DNA from: JADGRB01 sp963835825
GTDB taxonomy: Bacteria > Myxococcota_A > Polyangia > Fen-1088
NCBI GenBank assembly: GCA_963835825.1
Contig: CAWIGZ010000008.1
Location: 124,001 to 188,000 of the forward strand
Length of the DNA: 64,000 nt
Direction of reading: 5' to 3'
The notes below the pieces were generated by a model. That model made no database searches, had not been told where the DNA came from, and saw only the letters and a program-made list of their open reading frames with translations. Below are positions 36,353 through 45,428 of this stretch, one piece after another (the first letter of the stretch is position 1; each line of letters opens with the position of its first letter). A program made the translations under genes and the position numbers.

Positions 36353-37171
36353 TCGGACAGCGGTCGGTCTCGTCGTCGGCCGTCGTCCGCCTTCGCGAGA
36401 TTCGGTACCGAGGGCTCTGGCGACCAGGCAGATGCGACCGTGATCACGAACCAGGACCACGACAGCTCGAAGGGCCTTGGTCGCAGAGCAGATTGGCTTG
36501 GCAATCAAACGTCGTCAGGCGCAGCGGCCCATCGTCGGACCACCGCGCGGAAGTGGGCTCGAGCACTGCTGGTCCGCCGGTGCACGAAGTAGAATAGTCA
36601 TTCGGGATGTGACCCTAATCCAGCTGGCGCTTGCCCCAGTCTGGGACGGCATTAGGTTCGCGAACGGTCGTCGCAAGCAGGGAGCCGCCGGTCGGCGTGG
36701 GGTCGATCGGCGGCGTCTCACAACAATCCGATTCGCGAGTTCCCGGTTGACACAGATCCATCGAGCGAGGCCAGATGCCGCTGGGCGGGACCATCGGATG
36801 TTGCGCGTTGCCGAGTTGGTGGCTTTCGGCCCACCCCTTCTGGCCGCCGCTGTCGGGCTCGTCGGATGTCTCTGTGCCTACGCCATGTTCACAGGTGTCC
36901 GGGTCCATCTCTTCGGTGAACCAGAGCGGTCCACGCCCTCCGAATAGGGAGCATCTCAGCGACTGGCCAGTGCGGGACTGCCCACCCGCTCGGCATCTCG
37001 ATCGGGAACGTAGTCGCGCCAGGAAAGTCCGAGTCGCGAGCGCCGGGTCGGGGCCATCCCCGATTGGTCTCGGTCGTCGGTCCGGGTACGGTTCTCGATG
37101 AGATCGGCTGGAATGCTTCGGTGTGCTCGAGCGTTGTTGGAAGTGAAGCCGCTATGGGAGAAATTACGAAG
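36353..37171. other. long region without a confident gene
   Basis: About 820 bp. The only frame with some protein character is 36798-36947 (+), a 49-residue product with one predicted TM helix (VAFGPPLLAAAVGLVGCLC), which could be a small membrane protein but lacks a ribosome site. Otherwise nothing was recognised. Confidence 0.4.
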
Positions 37172-37717
37172 ATGAAACTAACGGTATCCGCCGTCGCGGT
37201 TGTCTTCGCCTGCGCGGCCGCCTGCAATCATGAGAAGGTTGCTCCGGCGCAGCCAGCGGCGTCGAGCACGGCCCCGCCGACGAAGGTCGCCAGTGTGCCG
37301 CCCCGGGACTTGGGCGGGAACCAGAAGATGAGCCACACGCTGGCGCTCTCGAGTGACATCGTCCAGTTATGCGGAATCAAGGCGACGGCGAGCGGGGCCT
37401 CTCCGAAGTTTGCCTTCGATCGAGCCGAGCTCAGCAACGATGACCACAACATCCTCCAGCAGCTCGCCACTTGCATGCGCACGGGACCACTGCAGGGGAA
37501 AACCGTCGATCTCATCGGCCGGGCAGACTCACGAGGAACGGCGGAGTACAACCTAGCGCTCGGCTCCAAACGCGCGGGGAGCGTCGCCAGTTACCTGCAA
37601 TCCCTGGGGGTGGGCGTGACCTTTCTGTCGCAGACGAGCCGGGGCGCAATCGACGCAACCGGAACTGACGAAGCGGGGTGGGCCAACGACCGACGCGTTG
37701 ACGTTATGCTGAAATGA
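37172..37717 (+). CDS. OmpA-family (Pal-like) lipoprotein
   Basis: Protein of 181 residues. ATG 37172 is preceded by GGGAG; it gives the signal LTVSAVAVVFACAAAC. After a Pro/Ala/Thr linker the C-terminal OmpA domain starts FAFDRAELSNDDHNIL and has the peptidoglycan-binding pattern VDLIGRADSRGTAEYN and ANDRRVDVML. It would link the outer membrane to the cell wall. Its stop overlaps the start of the next OmpA gene by 4 bases, so the two form an operon. Confidence 0.88.
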   Translation: MKLTVSAVAVVFACAAACNHEKVAPAQPAASSTAPPTKVASVPPRDLGGNQKMSHTLALSSDIVQLCGIKATASGASPKFAFDRAELSNDDHNILQQLATCMRTGPLQGKTVDLIGRADSRGTAEYNLALGSKRAGSVASYLQSLGVGVTFLSQTSRGAIDATGTDEAGWANDRRVDVMLK

Positions 37718-38607
37718 AGACTCTCGCGTTCTCTGTCTGTGCCGCCGTCGTCATCGGTGGTTGTGTCAGCACCGAAACCTTCAACAAGAAGGTCGGCGAT
37801 CTGCAGCAGGTCACGGCGGACCACGACAAGAGCGCTGCGGAGCGCGAAAAGGAGCTCAGGAGCCAGATCGGCGACCTGCAGAGGAAGGAGGCAGATCTGG
37901 AGGCGAGGCTGAAGGCCACGTTGGCGGAGCGCGACCGGATTCAAAAGTCGCTCGATGACACGACTGCGCTCGCTGGAGAGCTCAAGAGTCGCCTCGAGAA
38001 GTTAGGCCAGAACGTGGACAAGCTGACGTCGGAGAGAGGGCAACTGGCGCGCACTCTCGAGGACGCGAAAACGCGCCTGGAGGAACTGCGCAAACAAAAG
38101 CTCGCCGCTGAAGCGCGCGCAGCGACGTTCCACCAGTTGGTCGAAAAGCTCCATTCGATGATCGAGGCCGGCCAGCTGAAGGTCATCGTGCGCGACGGGC
38201 GCATGATCATTGCGCTCGAATCCGACGTGCTGTTCGATTCGGGTAAGACCACCATCAAGCCCGCAGGTCAGACCGCGCTCGCAAGGGTGGCGCAGGTGCT
38301 GGCCGGAATCACCGACCGCCAGTACCAAGTCGCCGGCCACACCGACGATGTCCCCATCCACACCGCCCGATTTCCATCCAACTGGGAGCTGTCGACGGCG
38401 CGTGCTGTGGAGGTCGTGAGCTTCCTGATCACCAGCGGGATGAAGCCGCAGCAGCTCTCTGCGGCCGGCTACGGAGAGTTTGATCCCGTCGCTCCGAACG
38501 ACACCCAGCAGAACCGGGCGCTCAATCGACGCATCGAGATCGTGCTCCAGCCGAACCTGGCGGACTTGCCGGCGTTCGACAACCTGCAAGGAGTGGCCGG
38601 GAAGTAG
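37714..38607 (+). CDS. OmpA/MotB-type lipoprotein with coiled coil
   Basis: Protein of 297 residues, starting in a 4-base overlap (ATGA) with the preceding gene. The signal is AFSVCAAVVIGGC. Residues ~25-145 are a long charged coiled coil (LQRKEADLEARLKATLAERD). The OmpA domain follows: LESDVLFDSGKTTIKPAG, VAGHTDDVPIHTARFPSNWE and QNRALNRRIEIVLQP. The coiled coil suggests a spacer reaching across the periplasm or an oligomerising stalk. Paired with the Pal-like gene, it is likely to be an envelope-structure module. Confidence 0.9.
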   Translation: MKTLAFSVCAAVVIGGCVSTETFNKKVGDLQQVTADHDKSAAEREKELRSQIGDLQRKEADLEARLKATLAERDRIQKSLDDTTALAGELKSRLEKLGQNVDKLTSERGQLARTLEDAKTRLEELRKQKLAAEARAATFHQLVEKLHSMIEAGQLKVIVRDGRMIIALESDVLFDSGKTTIKPAGQTALARVAQVLAGITDRQYQVAGHTDDVPIHTARFPSNWELSTARAVEVVSFLITSGMKPQQLSAAGYGEFDPVAPNDTQQNRALNRRIEIVLQPNLADLPAFDNLQGVAGK

Positions 38608-39092
38608 CCTGGGCGCGCGACGTGACATGCGCCGACTTCGAGGAAGCTACGTGCCGACCACCGGAGAGCGCAAGCGAGCGTTCCCGTAGCTGGCCGGTCT
38701 CCGGACCGTCGCATTGCCGTTGGTCCCTCTGAAAAGATCGCAAACGCGACAACGCATCGACTCCTCGCCGAGCGAGCGACCCGTGTCGCCGGCGCGCGCC
38801 GCCCTGGTGTCTGCGTTCATCAACCGGTCCTACGGAACCGCGGTCGTCACCACTTTCTGCACCCGCCGGTAGTGATCCTCGTCTCGTCGGCGCTGGCCGT
38901 GCGAACCGGCGCGGCGCGCTGGAACCGGGAGCATCCACTGCCAGGTGCGCTGCTCGGAATCGCCGCCGCCAATCGGCTGAAAATCGACGGCGAGACCCGC
39001 GTGGGAGTTGACGGAACGTTCCGAGGCGGCATTTTGCCTGGACGGAGATTCTCGAAGGCATCGGAAGCGCGTCAGAGTGGGTATTCTCTGGG
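38608..39092. other. intergenic region upstream of the two-component operon
   Basis: 485 bp with no recognised gene on either strand. It should contain the promoter of the response regulator/kinase pair. I did not find a convincing -24/-12 sigma54 element. Confidence 0.45.
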
Positions 39093-40466
39093 GTGGTGGA
39101 AACTGAGAGCTGGTCGGCCTTGGTGGTGGATGACGATCCGGGCGTTCGTCAGTCGCTGCGGCTGTGCCTGGAGGCCGACGGGGCGAGAGTCCTTGGCGTG
39201 GGGAGCGCGGGCGCCGCTCTGGAGGCGCTCGAACGTGGCTCATTCGACTTGGTGCTGGTTGACGTCTGGCTGGGTCAGGACTCGGGGCTCGAGGCGATCG
39301 CCGATATTCGGCGTCGGCAGCCGAGCGCCTCGATCATTGTCATCACCGCGCTGGCGACGTTCGAGAGCGCCGTCGATGCGATGAAGCGGGGCGCCTTCGA
39401 CTACCTTCCAAAGCCCTTCACGCCCGATCAGGTTCGGCATGCCGCCCGGCGGGCGCTCGAGGCGACGCGTACCAAACAGCAGTTGGCCGAGGCCAAGGTC
39501 CGGCTGCAGGAAGCAGGGACTGACGACGACTTCTTCGAGACGGCGAGTCCGCAGTTCCAGATGATGATGGCCCAGGCGCGCCGCGTGTCGTCCACCGACA
39601 TTCCGGTCCTCCTCCGTGGCGAGAGCGGCACCGGCAAGAACGTCATGGCTCGATGGCTCTGGCAGCACAGTTTGCGGGCACGAGGGCCTTTCGTCTCCGT
39701 GAGCTGCCCATCCCTCTCGCCCGAGCTGATGAACAGCACGCTGTTCGGCCACAAGAAGGGCGCGTTCACTGGCGCCGTCGGGGATGCGGAGGGAAAGGTC
39801 CAGGAAGCCAAGGGTGGCCTGCTGTTCCTCGACGAAGTCGGCGACCTGTCGTTGGAGGCACAGGCTCGGCTGTTGAGATTCCTCAACGATTGCTCATACG
39901 AGCGGGTGGGGGAGCCGAAGGAGCGGCACGCGGACGTTCGCATCGTCGCGGCCACCAACCGGTTGCTCGAAGAGGACCTGAAGGCAGGACGCTTTCGAGA
40001 GGATCTCTTCTACCGCTTGAATGTCGTCAGCCTGGTGCTGCCGGCGCTTCGAGAGCGGCGAGAGGATCTCCTGGCGCTGGCCCGGCACTACCTGAACGGC
40101 GCGCGCGTCCGGCAGCACCGGCCTGAGGTCTCCTTCTCCGAAGCCGCGGAGCGAGCCATAGCGTCTTACTCGTGGCCCGGAAATCTGCGGGAGCTCAGAA
40201 ACGCCGTCGAGCGGGCTCTCATCCTCTGCCCGGCCGCTTGCATCGAACCCGATGATCTGGGTATCCCGGGCTTCGTGGAATCCGCGGGTGCGCCGGCGTC
40301 GGGTCGCGAGGTCGCCCTCGGCGCGGACGTCACGCTGGAGGCAATGGAACGAGAGCACATCGCCCGGATCATCGCGCGTGCTCCAACTCTTGAGGCGGCG
40401 GCCCGGACGCTCGGAATCGATAGCACGACGCTCCAGCGCAAGCGGAAGCGGTACGGGCTCGTATGA
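39093..40466 (+). CDS. NtrC/AlgB-type sigma54-dependent response regulator
   Basis: Protein of 457 residues from GTG 39093. The receiver domain has ALVVDDDPGVRQS and phosphoacceptor Asp57 (LVLVDVWLG). The AAA+ domain carries Walker A GESGTGK (176-182), the sigma54-contact loop GAFTGA (223-228) and LLFLDEVGDLS. It ends in a FIS-type helix-turn-helix (LEAAARTLGIDSTTLQRKRK). It should activate sigma54 promoters when phosphorylated. Its closest textbook layout is AlgB, because a membrane kinase of KinB style follows with a 4-base overlap. Target genes are unknown. Confidence 0.93.
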   Translation: MVETESWSALVVDDDPGVRQSLRLCLEADGARVLGVGSAGAALEALERGSFDLVLVDVWLGQDSGLEAIADIRRRQPSASIIVITALATFESAVDAMKRGAFDYLPKPFTPDQVRHAARRALEATRTKQQLAEAKVRLQEAGTDDDFFETASPQFQMMMAQARRVSSTDIPVLLRGESGTGKNVMARWLWQHSLRARGPFVSVSCPSLSPELMNSTLFGHKKGAFTGAVGDAEGKVQEAKGGLLFLDEVGDLSLEAQARLLRFLNDCSYERVGEPKERHADVRIVAATNRLLEEDLKAGRFREDLFYRLNVVSLVLPALRERREDLLALARHYLNGARVRQHRPEVSFSEAAERAIASYSWPGNLRELRNAVERALILCPAACIEPDDLGIPGFVESAGAPASGREVALGADVTLEAMEREHIARIIARAPTLEAAARTLGIDSTTLQRKRKRYGLV

Positions 40467-42334
40467 AGAGCGCGCTCAGTCTCCGGAGCCGACTTCTGGT
40501 CGGCGGGGCTTTCCTGGCGGTCATCAGCGGCATCACGAGCCTCTACAGTGCCTGGGCCTTTTTCCGGGTCCGGGACGTCGTGGACCGCACCGTAAAAGAC
40601 GGAGAGCGGGCGACCGCCGTGACCGGAGCGCTCATCAACGCGCTCGAGCGTGAGGACGACGCGCTCCTGCAGACCGCGCTCGACAAGGACCGGGGGCGTC
40701 GAGCCCTAGGGAAGGCCCGCCACACGGTAAACGAGGCGCTGAAGGGATTCCAGGAGCTCCTGGCGCTGTCCGACCGGGCGGCGATGGCGTCTCATTTGAA
40801 GGCAGACATCGACGCCTACGACATCGCTGGTGAGAGGCTCCTCGCCAGCCGTCGGCCCGAGGACGCGCGCTCGATTTACGAGGTCGAAGTCAACCCAGTG
40901 CTCCGTCGAGCGGTTGGCGTTGTCGCCGACGTGCGAGAGGCATACTTTCGTTCGACCGAAAACGTGGCGACCTGGGCAGGCGACTGGGCGAGAAGCTCGA
41001 CGCAACTGTTGCTGAGTGTCAGCCTAATCACGCTTCTGCTGTCCATCGTTGTCGCGTTCTATCTCGCGCGAGTCGTCATCTCGCCGATCCGACAGCTCAC
41101 CGACGCTGTCGAAGCCATGCGCCGAGGCGAGTTCGACTTCAAGGTCTGGATCGACCATCACGACGAGATCGGACGGCTGGCCGAGGGATTCAACCTCATG
41201 GCCGACGACCTGGCGACCTTCCGGCGTGCGAACATCGGTGAGGTCATTCAAGCGAAAGAGACCCTGCAGGCTGCCTTGGCGGCTCTGCCGGACGCGGTAC
41301 TCGTGATCGAATCGGGTGGCGCGGTCTCTTCCGCGAACCCACGGGCGACCGAAATCATCGACGGAGTGGCCACTCCGAAAACGCGGTTTCAGGACCTGGT
41401 ACTCCCGAGCGCAATGAAGGCCGCCATCGAGGCTGCCCTGCGGGGCGAGCTGGCGCGTGTGCGATCCGTCGACTTCTCAGACGTGATCGCGATGAGGATC
41501 GACAAAGAGGAGAGGCGACTGCTACCGCGAATCGTTCCGATTCGAAGGGGGACCGGCAAGAAGAATGGCGTCGTCCTGGTGCTGTCGGATCTGACCGAAA
41601 TTGTCCGTTTGGACGAAATGCGTATGGAGTTGGTCGCCGTGGCCTCTCACGAGCTCCGAACGCCACTGACGACGCTGAAGATGACTCTCTTGATGCTGAA
41701 GGAGCGCTCCGAGCGGTTCGACGAGCACGAACGCGCACTCGTCGCTACCGCGCTGTTCGGCGTCGACCAACTCTCCAGCATCGTCGCCAAGTTCCTCGAC
41801 TTGACACAGATCGAAGCGGGGCAACTCCGGCTGCAGCGAACCAAGGTTGATGTCCACAGTCTTCTGTCGGAGGCCGTGCGCGCCGTCGAGCCAGTCTGCA
41901 AGGAGGGGGGGATCGACATATCCACCAAGGAGGCTCCGGACGTTCCTGGAAGCGTCTGGGCCGATGCCGCTCGGCTCTCGGTGGTGCTCTCGAACGTCCT
42001 CACCAACGCGATCAAGTACACCCCCGTCGGGGGGCGCATCGAGATCGTGGCCCAGGCGGACGATGTCGCCGGTGTGCCGCATCTCGACATCGAAGTGAGC
42101 GATTCGGGACCAGGAGTGGATCCGGAGTTTCGCGAGCGCGTCTTCGAGAAGTTCTTCCGGGTGGAGCATCACCGCCCCGGAGGAGATCAAGGAGCCCGAG
42201 GATCGGGCATCGGCCTCTACATCGCGCGCGAGATCGTGAGGGCCCACGGCGGAACGATCTCTTGCTTCGCCGGGCCCGACGAAAGAGGTGCACGGTTCGT
42301 CATCTCGCTGCCCGTCGCAGACGGTCCTAATTAG
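40463..42334 (+). CDS. membrane histidine kinase (TM-HAMP-PAS-HisKA-HATPase)
   Basis: Protein of 623 residues, overlapping the regulator by ATGA. Two TM segments (near residues 10-32 and 172-196) bracket a periplasmic helical sensor. HAMP follows (VVISPIRQLTDAVEAMRRGE), then a PAS-like region (LAALPDAVLVIESGGAVSSA), HisKA with His396 (VASHELRTPLTTLK) and HATPase_c (NVLTNAIKYTP, DSGPGVD, GSGIGLYIAREI). All catalytic boxes are intact. It is the cognate kinase of the upstream sigma54 regulator. The four-helix sensor resembles KinB-type domains; the signal is unknown. Confidence 0.93.
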   Translation: MKSALSLRSRLLVGGAFLAVISGITSLYSAWAFFRVRDVVDRTVKDGERATAVTGALINALEREDDALLQTALDKDRGRRALGKARHTVNEALKGFQELLALSDRAAMASHLKADIDAYDIAGERLLASRRPEDARSIYEVEVNPVLRRAVGVVADVREAYFRSTENVATWAGDWARSSTQLLLSVSLITLLLSIVVAFYLARVVISPIRQLTDAVEAMRRGEFDFKVWIDHHDEIGRLAEGFNLMADDLATFRRANIGEVIQAKETLQAALAALPDAVLVIESGGAVSSANPRATEIIDGVATPKTRFQDLVLPSAMKAAIEAALRGELARVRSVDFSDVIAMRIDKEERRLLPRIVPIRRGTGKKNGVVLVLSDLTEIVRLDEMRMELVAVASHELRTPLTTLKMTLLMLKERSERFDEHERALVATALFGVDQLSSIVAKFLDLTQIEAGQLRLQRTKVDVHSLLSEAVRAVEPVCKEGGIDISTKEAPDVPGSVWADAARLSVVLSNVLTNAIKYTPVGGRIEIVAQADDVAGVPHLDIEVSDSGPGVDPEFRERVFEKFFRVEHHRPGGDQGARGSGIGLYIAREIVRAHGGTISCFAGPDERGARFVISLPVADGPN

Positions 42335-42499
42335 ACGTCCGTCCAGGCAAAGTGCGGCGAGGCGTTCCGGTGCCCCGCCGTACCTTGCCGCGACGCCCGG
42401 AGGACCTGGCCAGTTCGGCGCGGGTTGACTGACAGCGAGGGTGGTCCGCACCTTGCTGTCTGCCTAGGGACGCGCATTGGTCGCGACGGACGGGTAGGG

Positions 42500-44473
42500 A
42501 TGAAAACTGAGACGATTGAGCGGGTTGCGGCTACCTCCCTCCGACACCCCATGGCCATCATCGGTGGAGCGCTCCTCTGTGCAGTTGGATGTGCCTTCAA
42601 CCCCAGCGCGTCGACCGCTGTGGGGGCGACGACCGGCAGTACGGGCGGGACAGGCGGCTCCGCAGGACTGCCCGGCCTGACCGTTCTTGCCATCAGCCCA
42701 CCTACAGCGACCTTGACCGTCTCGAGCGGCGGGACTGCACAGATGCAACAGTACAAGGTCACCGGCACAGTGAATGGTCGCCCGCAGGATCTGACGACTC
42801 AGGTCACCTACTCAGCGACCCCATCGGGGGTCGTCAGCATCAATTCCGGGGGCCTCGCCGTTACGACCGGAACATCGGGCGGACTCGTCACCATAACCGC
42901 GACGTCCGGAACGGTGAGCGCGACCGCGACCCTCACCGTCAACTACACCTTCGTGGGCCCCGATCCGGGCATGACCTCCAACGTTCCCCCGAACGCGGCC
43001 GGGTTGTTCACGACGACCACGAACGACGCCAGCCGGGCGCCTCAGCTCATCTACCCGAACGACGGGGTTCTGTTCCCCCCCAACGTCTCGGGGATCGAGG
43101 TTCACTTCATGCCCGGGGCGGGCAACACGATCTTCGAGGTCGACCTTCTCGGTCAGATCGCCAGCGTCAAGAGCTATATCCGTTGCACGGCGCCGGCCGG
43201 CATCAACGGGTGCATCTATCTCCCGGATCCGGGGCTGTGGGCGAGCGTCGCTCGGTCCAACGCAGGCCAAGGCCAGGTCCAGCTCTTCATCCGCGGGACC
43301 GACGACAGCGGCACCTCCGTCGGAGCGAGCCAGACCTTTCATCTCCAGTTCTCGAAGGACGACATCATGGGCGCCCTCTACTACTGGACCACCAGTGGGA
43401 AGACCGCGATCATGCGCTGGGACTTTGGCGGTAGTACCAAGACGGCGGTGCAATACCTGACGCCCACCAACACCGACGGGAGCACGTGCGTCGGTTGTCA
43501 CGCTCTCTCGTCGGACGGCACCAAGCTGGTCGCCAGCGCGGGTGGACAGAACGACGGCCGCCTCCTGCTCTGGGACGTGTCGACGAACATGCCCCGGCAG
43601 GCTTTCCCTTTGACACAGAAGAGCCAGTTCGAGTCCTGGAGCAGCGACGGCAGCCAGTTCGTGGGCATCTACGGCGACGCCAATCCCAACCACAAAGGCC
43701 CCGTGAACCTGCTGATCTTCGACGGCAACTCCGGCGCCGTGACCCAGACCATCGACCTCGGCGGCCTGCGCGCCGATCACCCCGACTGGTCGAAGAACGC
43801 CTCCGGGCCGGACACCATCGCTTTCACGTCGGCCGACCCGACCGCTTCGACGACCGACCAGCGGCCTGCGACCGGCGGCATCGATTTCGTCCAACAGACC
43901 GGCGGCGCTTGGGGCCAGCCGCAGACATTGGTCCCGTCGCAGCTCGGAAAGAACCGCTACTACCCCGCCATCGCGCCGGACGGAAACTTGGTCATCTACG
44001 ACGAGTCGACCTGTACCAGCGGGACGCCCAAGATGGGCCAAGCCCCTGACAAGTCCTGCGACGCCGATACCGACATGACCGCGACCGTCTTCCTGACGTC
44101 GTTGACCGGGGCAACACCTGTGGCCCTTGCTAATGCGAACGCCCCGGGGGTCGCCGACATGGGAGCCACGGCGCTGACCAATTCCTTCCCCAAGTGGGCG
44201 CCCTTCATCGAGCAATTGGACGAGATGCGACAGGTCGTATGGTTCACCTTCTCGTCGACGCGACAATACGGCCTCCGGTCACCGCCCGCGCCCGCCAATA
44301 CCGGCGAGACGACGAAGGGGACGCTCATCTGGATGGTCGGGATGGTCTTGGGCCCGGGCGGCGCGGATCCGAGCTTCACCGCCTTCTGCCTTCCGTTCCA
44401 AGACATCACCACGTCCAACCACATCGCCCAGTGGGCGAAGACTTTCGTCAACATCGTCGTCGATCACCCATGA
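42500..44473 (+). CDS. Big-2/TolB-like propeller lipoprotein with a CXXCH motif
   Basis: Protein of 657 residues. ATG 42500 has GGGTAGGG directly upstream and gives the signal AIIGGALLCAVGC. After a short Gly linker comes a Big-2-type immunoglobulin-like domain (LAISPPTATLTVSSGGTAQM, then VTITATSGTVSATATLTV). A strand-rich domain follows, then a heme-type motif STCVGCHALSSDGTK leading into TolB/PD40-like blades (LLLWDVSTN, PDWSKNASGPD). Surface protein, possibly heme-binding. It is coupled by a 4-base overlap to a small Cys-rich protein. Confidence 0.82.
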   Translation: MKTETIERVAATSLRHPMAIIGGALLCAVGCAFNPSASTAVGATTGSTGGTGGSAGLPGLTVLAISPPTATLTVSSGGTAQMQQYKVTGTVNGRPQDLTTQVTYSATPSGVVSINSGGLAVTTGTSGGLVTITATSGTVSATATLTVNYTFVGPDPGMTSNVPPNAAGLFTTTTNDASRAPQLIYPNDGVLFPPNVSGIEVHFMPGAGNTIFEVDLLGQIASVKSYIRCTAPAGINGCIYLPDPGLWASVARSNAGQGQVQLFIRGTDDSGTSVGASQTFHLQFSKDDIMGALYYWTTSGKTAIMRWDFGGSTKTAVQYLTPTNTDGSTCVGCHALSSDGTKLVASAGGQNDGRLLLWDVSTNMPRQAFPLTQKSQFESWSSDGSQFVGIYGDANPNHKGPVNLLIFDGNSGAVTQTIDLGGLRADHPDWSKNASGPDTIAFTSADPTASTTDQRPATGGIDFVQQTGGAWGQPQTLVPSQLGKNRYYPAIAPDGNLVIYDESTCTSGTPKMGQAPDKSCDADTDMTATVFLTSLTGATPVALANANAPGVADMGATALTNSFPKWAPFIEQLDEMRQVVWFTFSSTRQYGLRSPPAPANTGETTKGTLIWMVGMVLGPGGADPSFTAFCLPFQDITTSNHIAQWAKTFVNIVVDHP

Positions 44474-44997
44474 GCCGGATATCGCCAGGACGGTGGGCGG
44501 TCGAAGGGGCATCGAAACGCTACCTGCCGCACAGAATCCTTCTGCACGTCGGGGCGCCAGCCCTCGCTGTCGCCGTCATCGTTGCAGCAGTCTTACCGCG
44601 GGTGGCGGCTGCCTCGGACGAGGAGCGAAACCGCTGCGGGTGCTACCGCGACGCGAGCGGCGCCTGTTTCTGCGAAAAGAAAGCGAGCTGCGGCTGCCCT
44701 GGCGAATGCGAACCCCGGGGATGCGAAGCGAAACGTGACAGGGACCTTCAGAAGGAGATCCAGGCGGAAACCAAAAGAGCCGAGGAATCTGACCGGCAGG
44801 AGTCCGCGCCGAAGGGCGAGCAGTCGCACGCCGCAGAAGCCTCGGTCAGAGGGGCTCCGAGCCCTCCTCGGCGGAGGCTCACGCCGGCTCAGGCAAAGGA
44901 GTTGAGCAACCTTCTCGACCTTTACTTGCGCGCGCATCCGGACGCCGGCGGGAAGACCGTCGAGGAAGTCCGTGAGGATCTTGTCCCTCCTCGTTAG
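44470..44997 (+). CDS. small Cys-rich exported protein of unknown function
   Basis: Protein of 175 residues starting in an ATGA overlap with the preceding gene. The N-terminus has a long positively charged lead and a hydrophobic segment (APALAVAVIVAAVLPRVAAA). A compact Cys cluster follows (NRCGCYRDASGACFCEKK, CGCPGEC), then a charged linker and a helical C-terminus (LTPAQAKELSNLLDLYL). Nine or so Cys in about 45 residues suggest metal binding or disulfides. The tight coupling implies a joint function with the heme-motif lipoprotein. Confidence 0.68.
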   Translation: MSRISPGRWAVEGASKRYLPHRILLHVGAPALAVAVIVAAVLPRVAAASDEERNRCGCYRDASGACFCEKKASCGCPGECEPRGCEAKRDRDLQKEIQAETKRAEESDRQESAPKGEQSHAAEASVRGAPSPPRRRLTPAQAKELSNLLDLYLRAHPDAGGKTVEEVREDLVPPR

Positions 44998-45428
44998 GCG
45001 GAGCCTGCAGGAGCGTTTCCGAGATGGCTGGCTCGAAGCTGGCGCATCCCAGCATGGGCGCGGTCGGGTGCGGGCGAAGCTCTTACTTCTGTTGGGACAG
45101 CCACACGGTGGGCGACCAGGAATCCCTCGTGCTAGGCCAGGTCCGCCTTCAGGTGTCGGCGAAGCCATCGGCGTTCTGCGCACCACCGCGAAGCATCACC
45201 AGGCTTGTTCGTCGAGTTCGGAGCACCGGCACCCCGTGTCAGACGAGGAAACGAAGCCTGTACGCTGGGTAGGTGTGCACGTCCGAGCACTGCTGGGGCA
45301 GGGTTGCGGCCTCCTTGACGAAAACGTGCTTGGCTCGTCGAGCCGGGTCCTTGGGACGCGGGCTGGGGTCGCCGTCGGGCGCCGCGGGCGAGACGCACGG
45401 GGATGGGTTGGCCGGCGTCCAACCGAGG
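44998..45428. other. intergenic region between convergent genes
   Basis: 431 bp; no protein-like frame or RNA gene recognised. Confidence 0.45.

Noticed and set aside
36798..36947. 49-residue membrane peptide gene
   Set aside because: One TM segment but no ribosome site and no recognisable homologue pattern; mentioned only in the region note.
37064..37171. Upstream starts for the Pal-like lipoprotein
   Set aside because: They would bury the lipoprotein signal behind 36 residues; ATG 37172 follows GGGAG and yields a normal lipobox.
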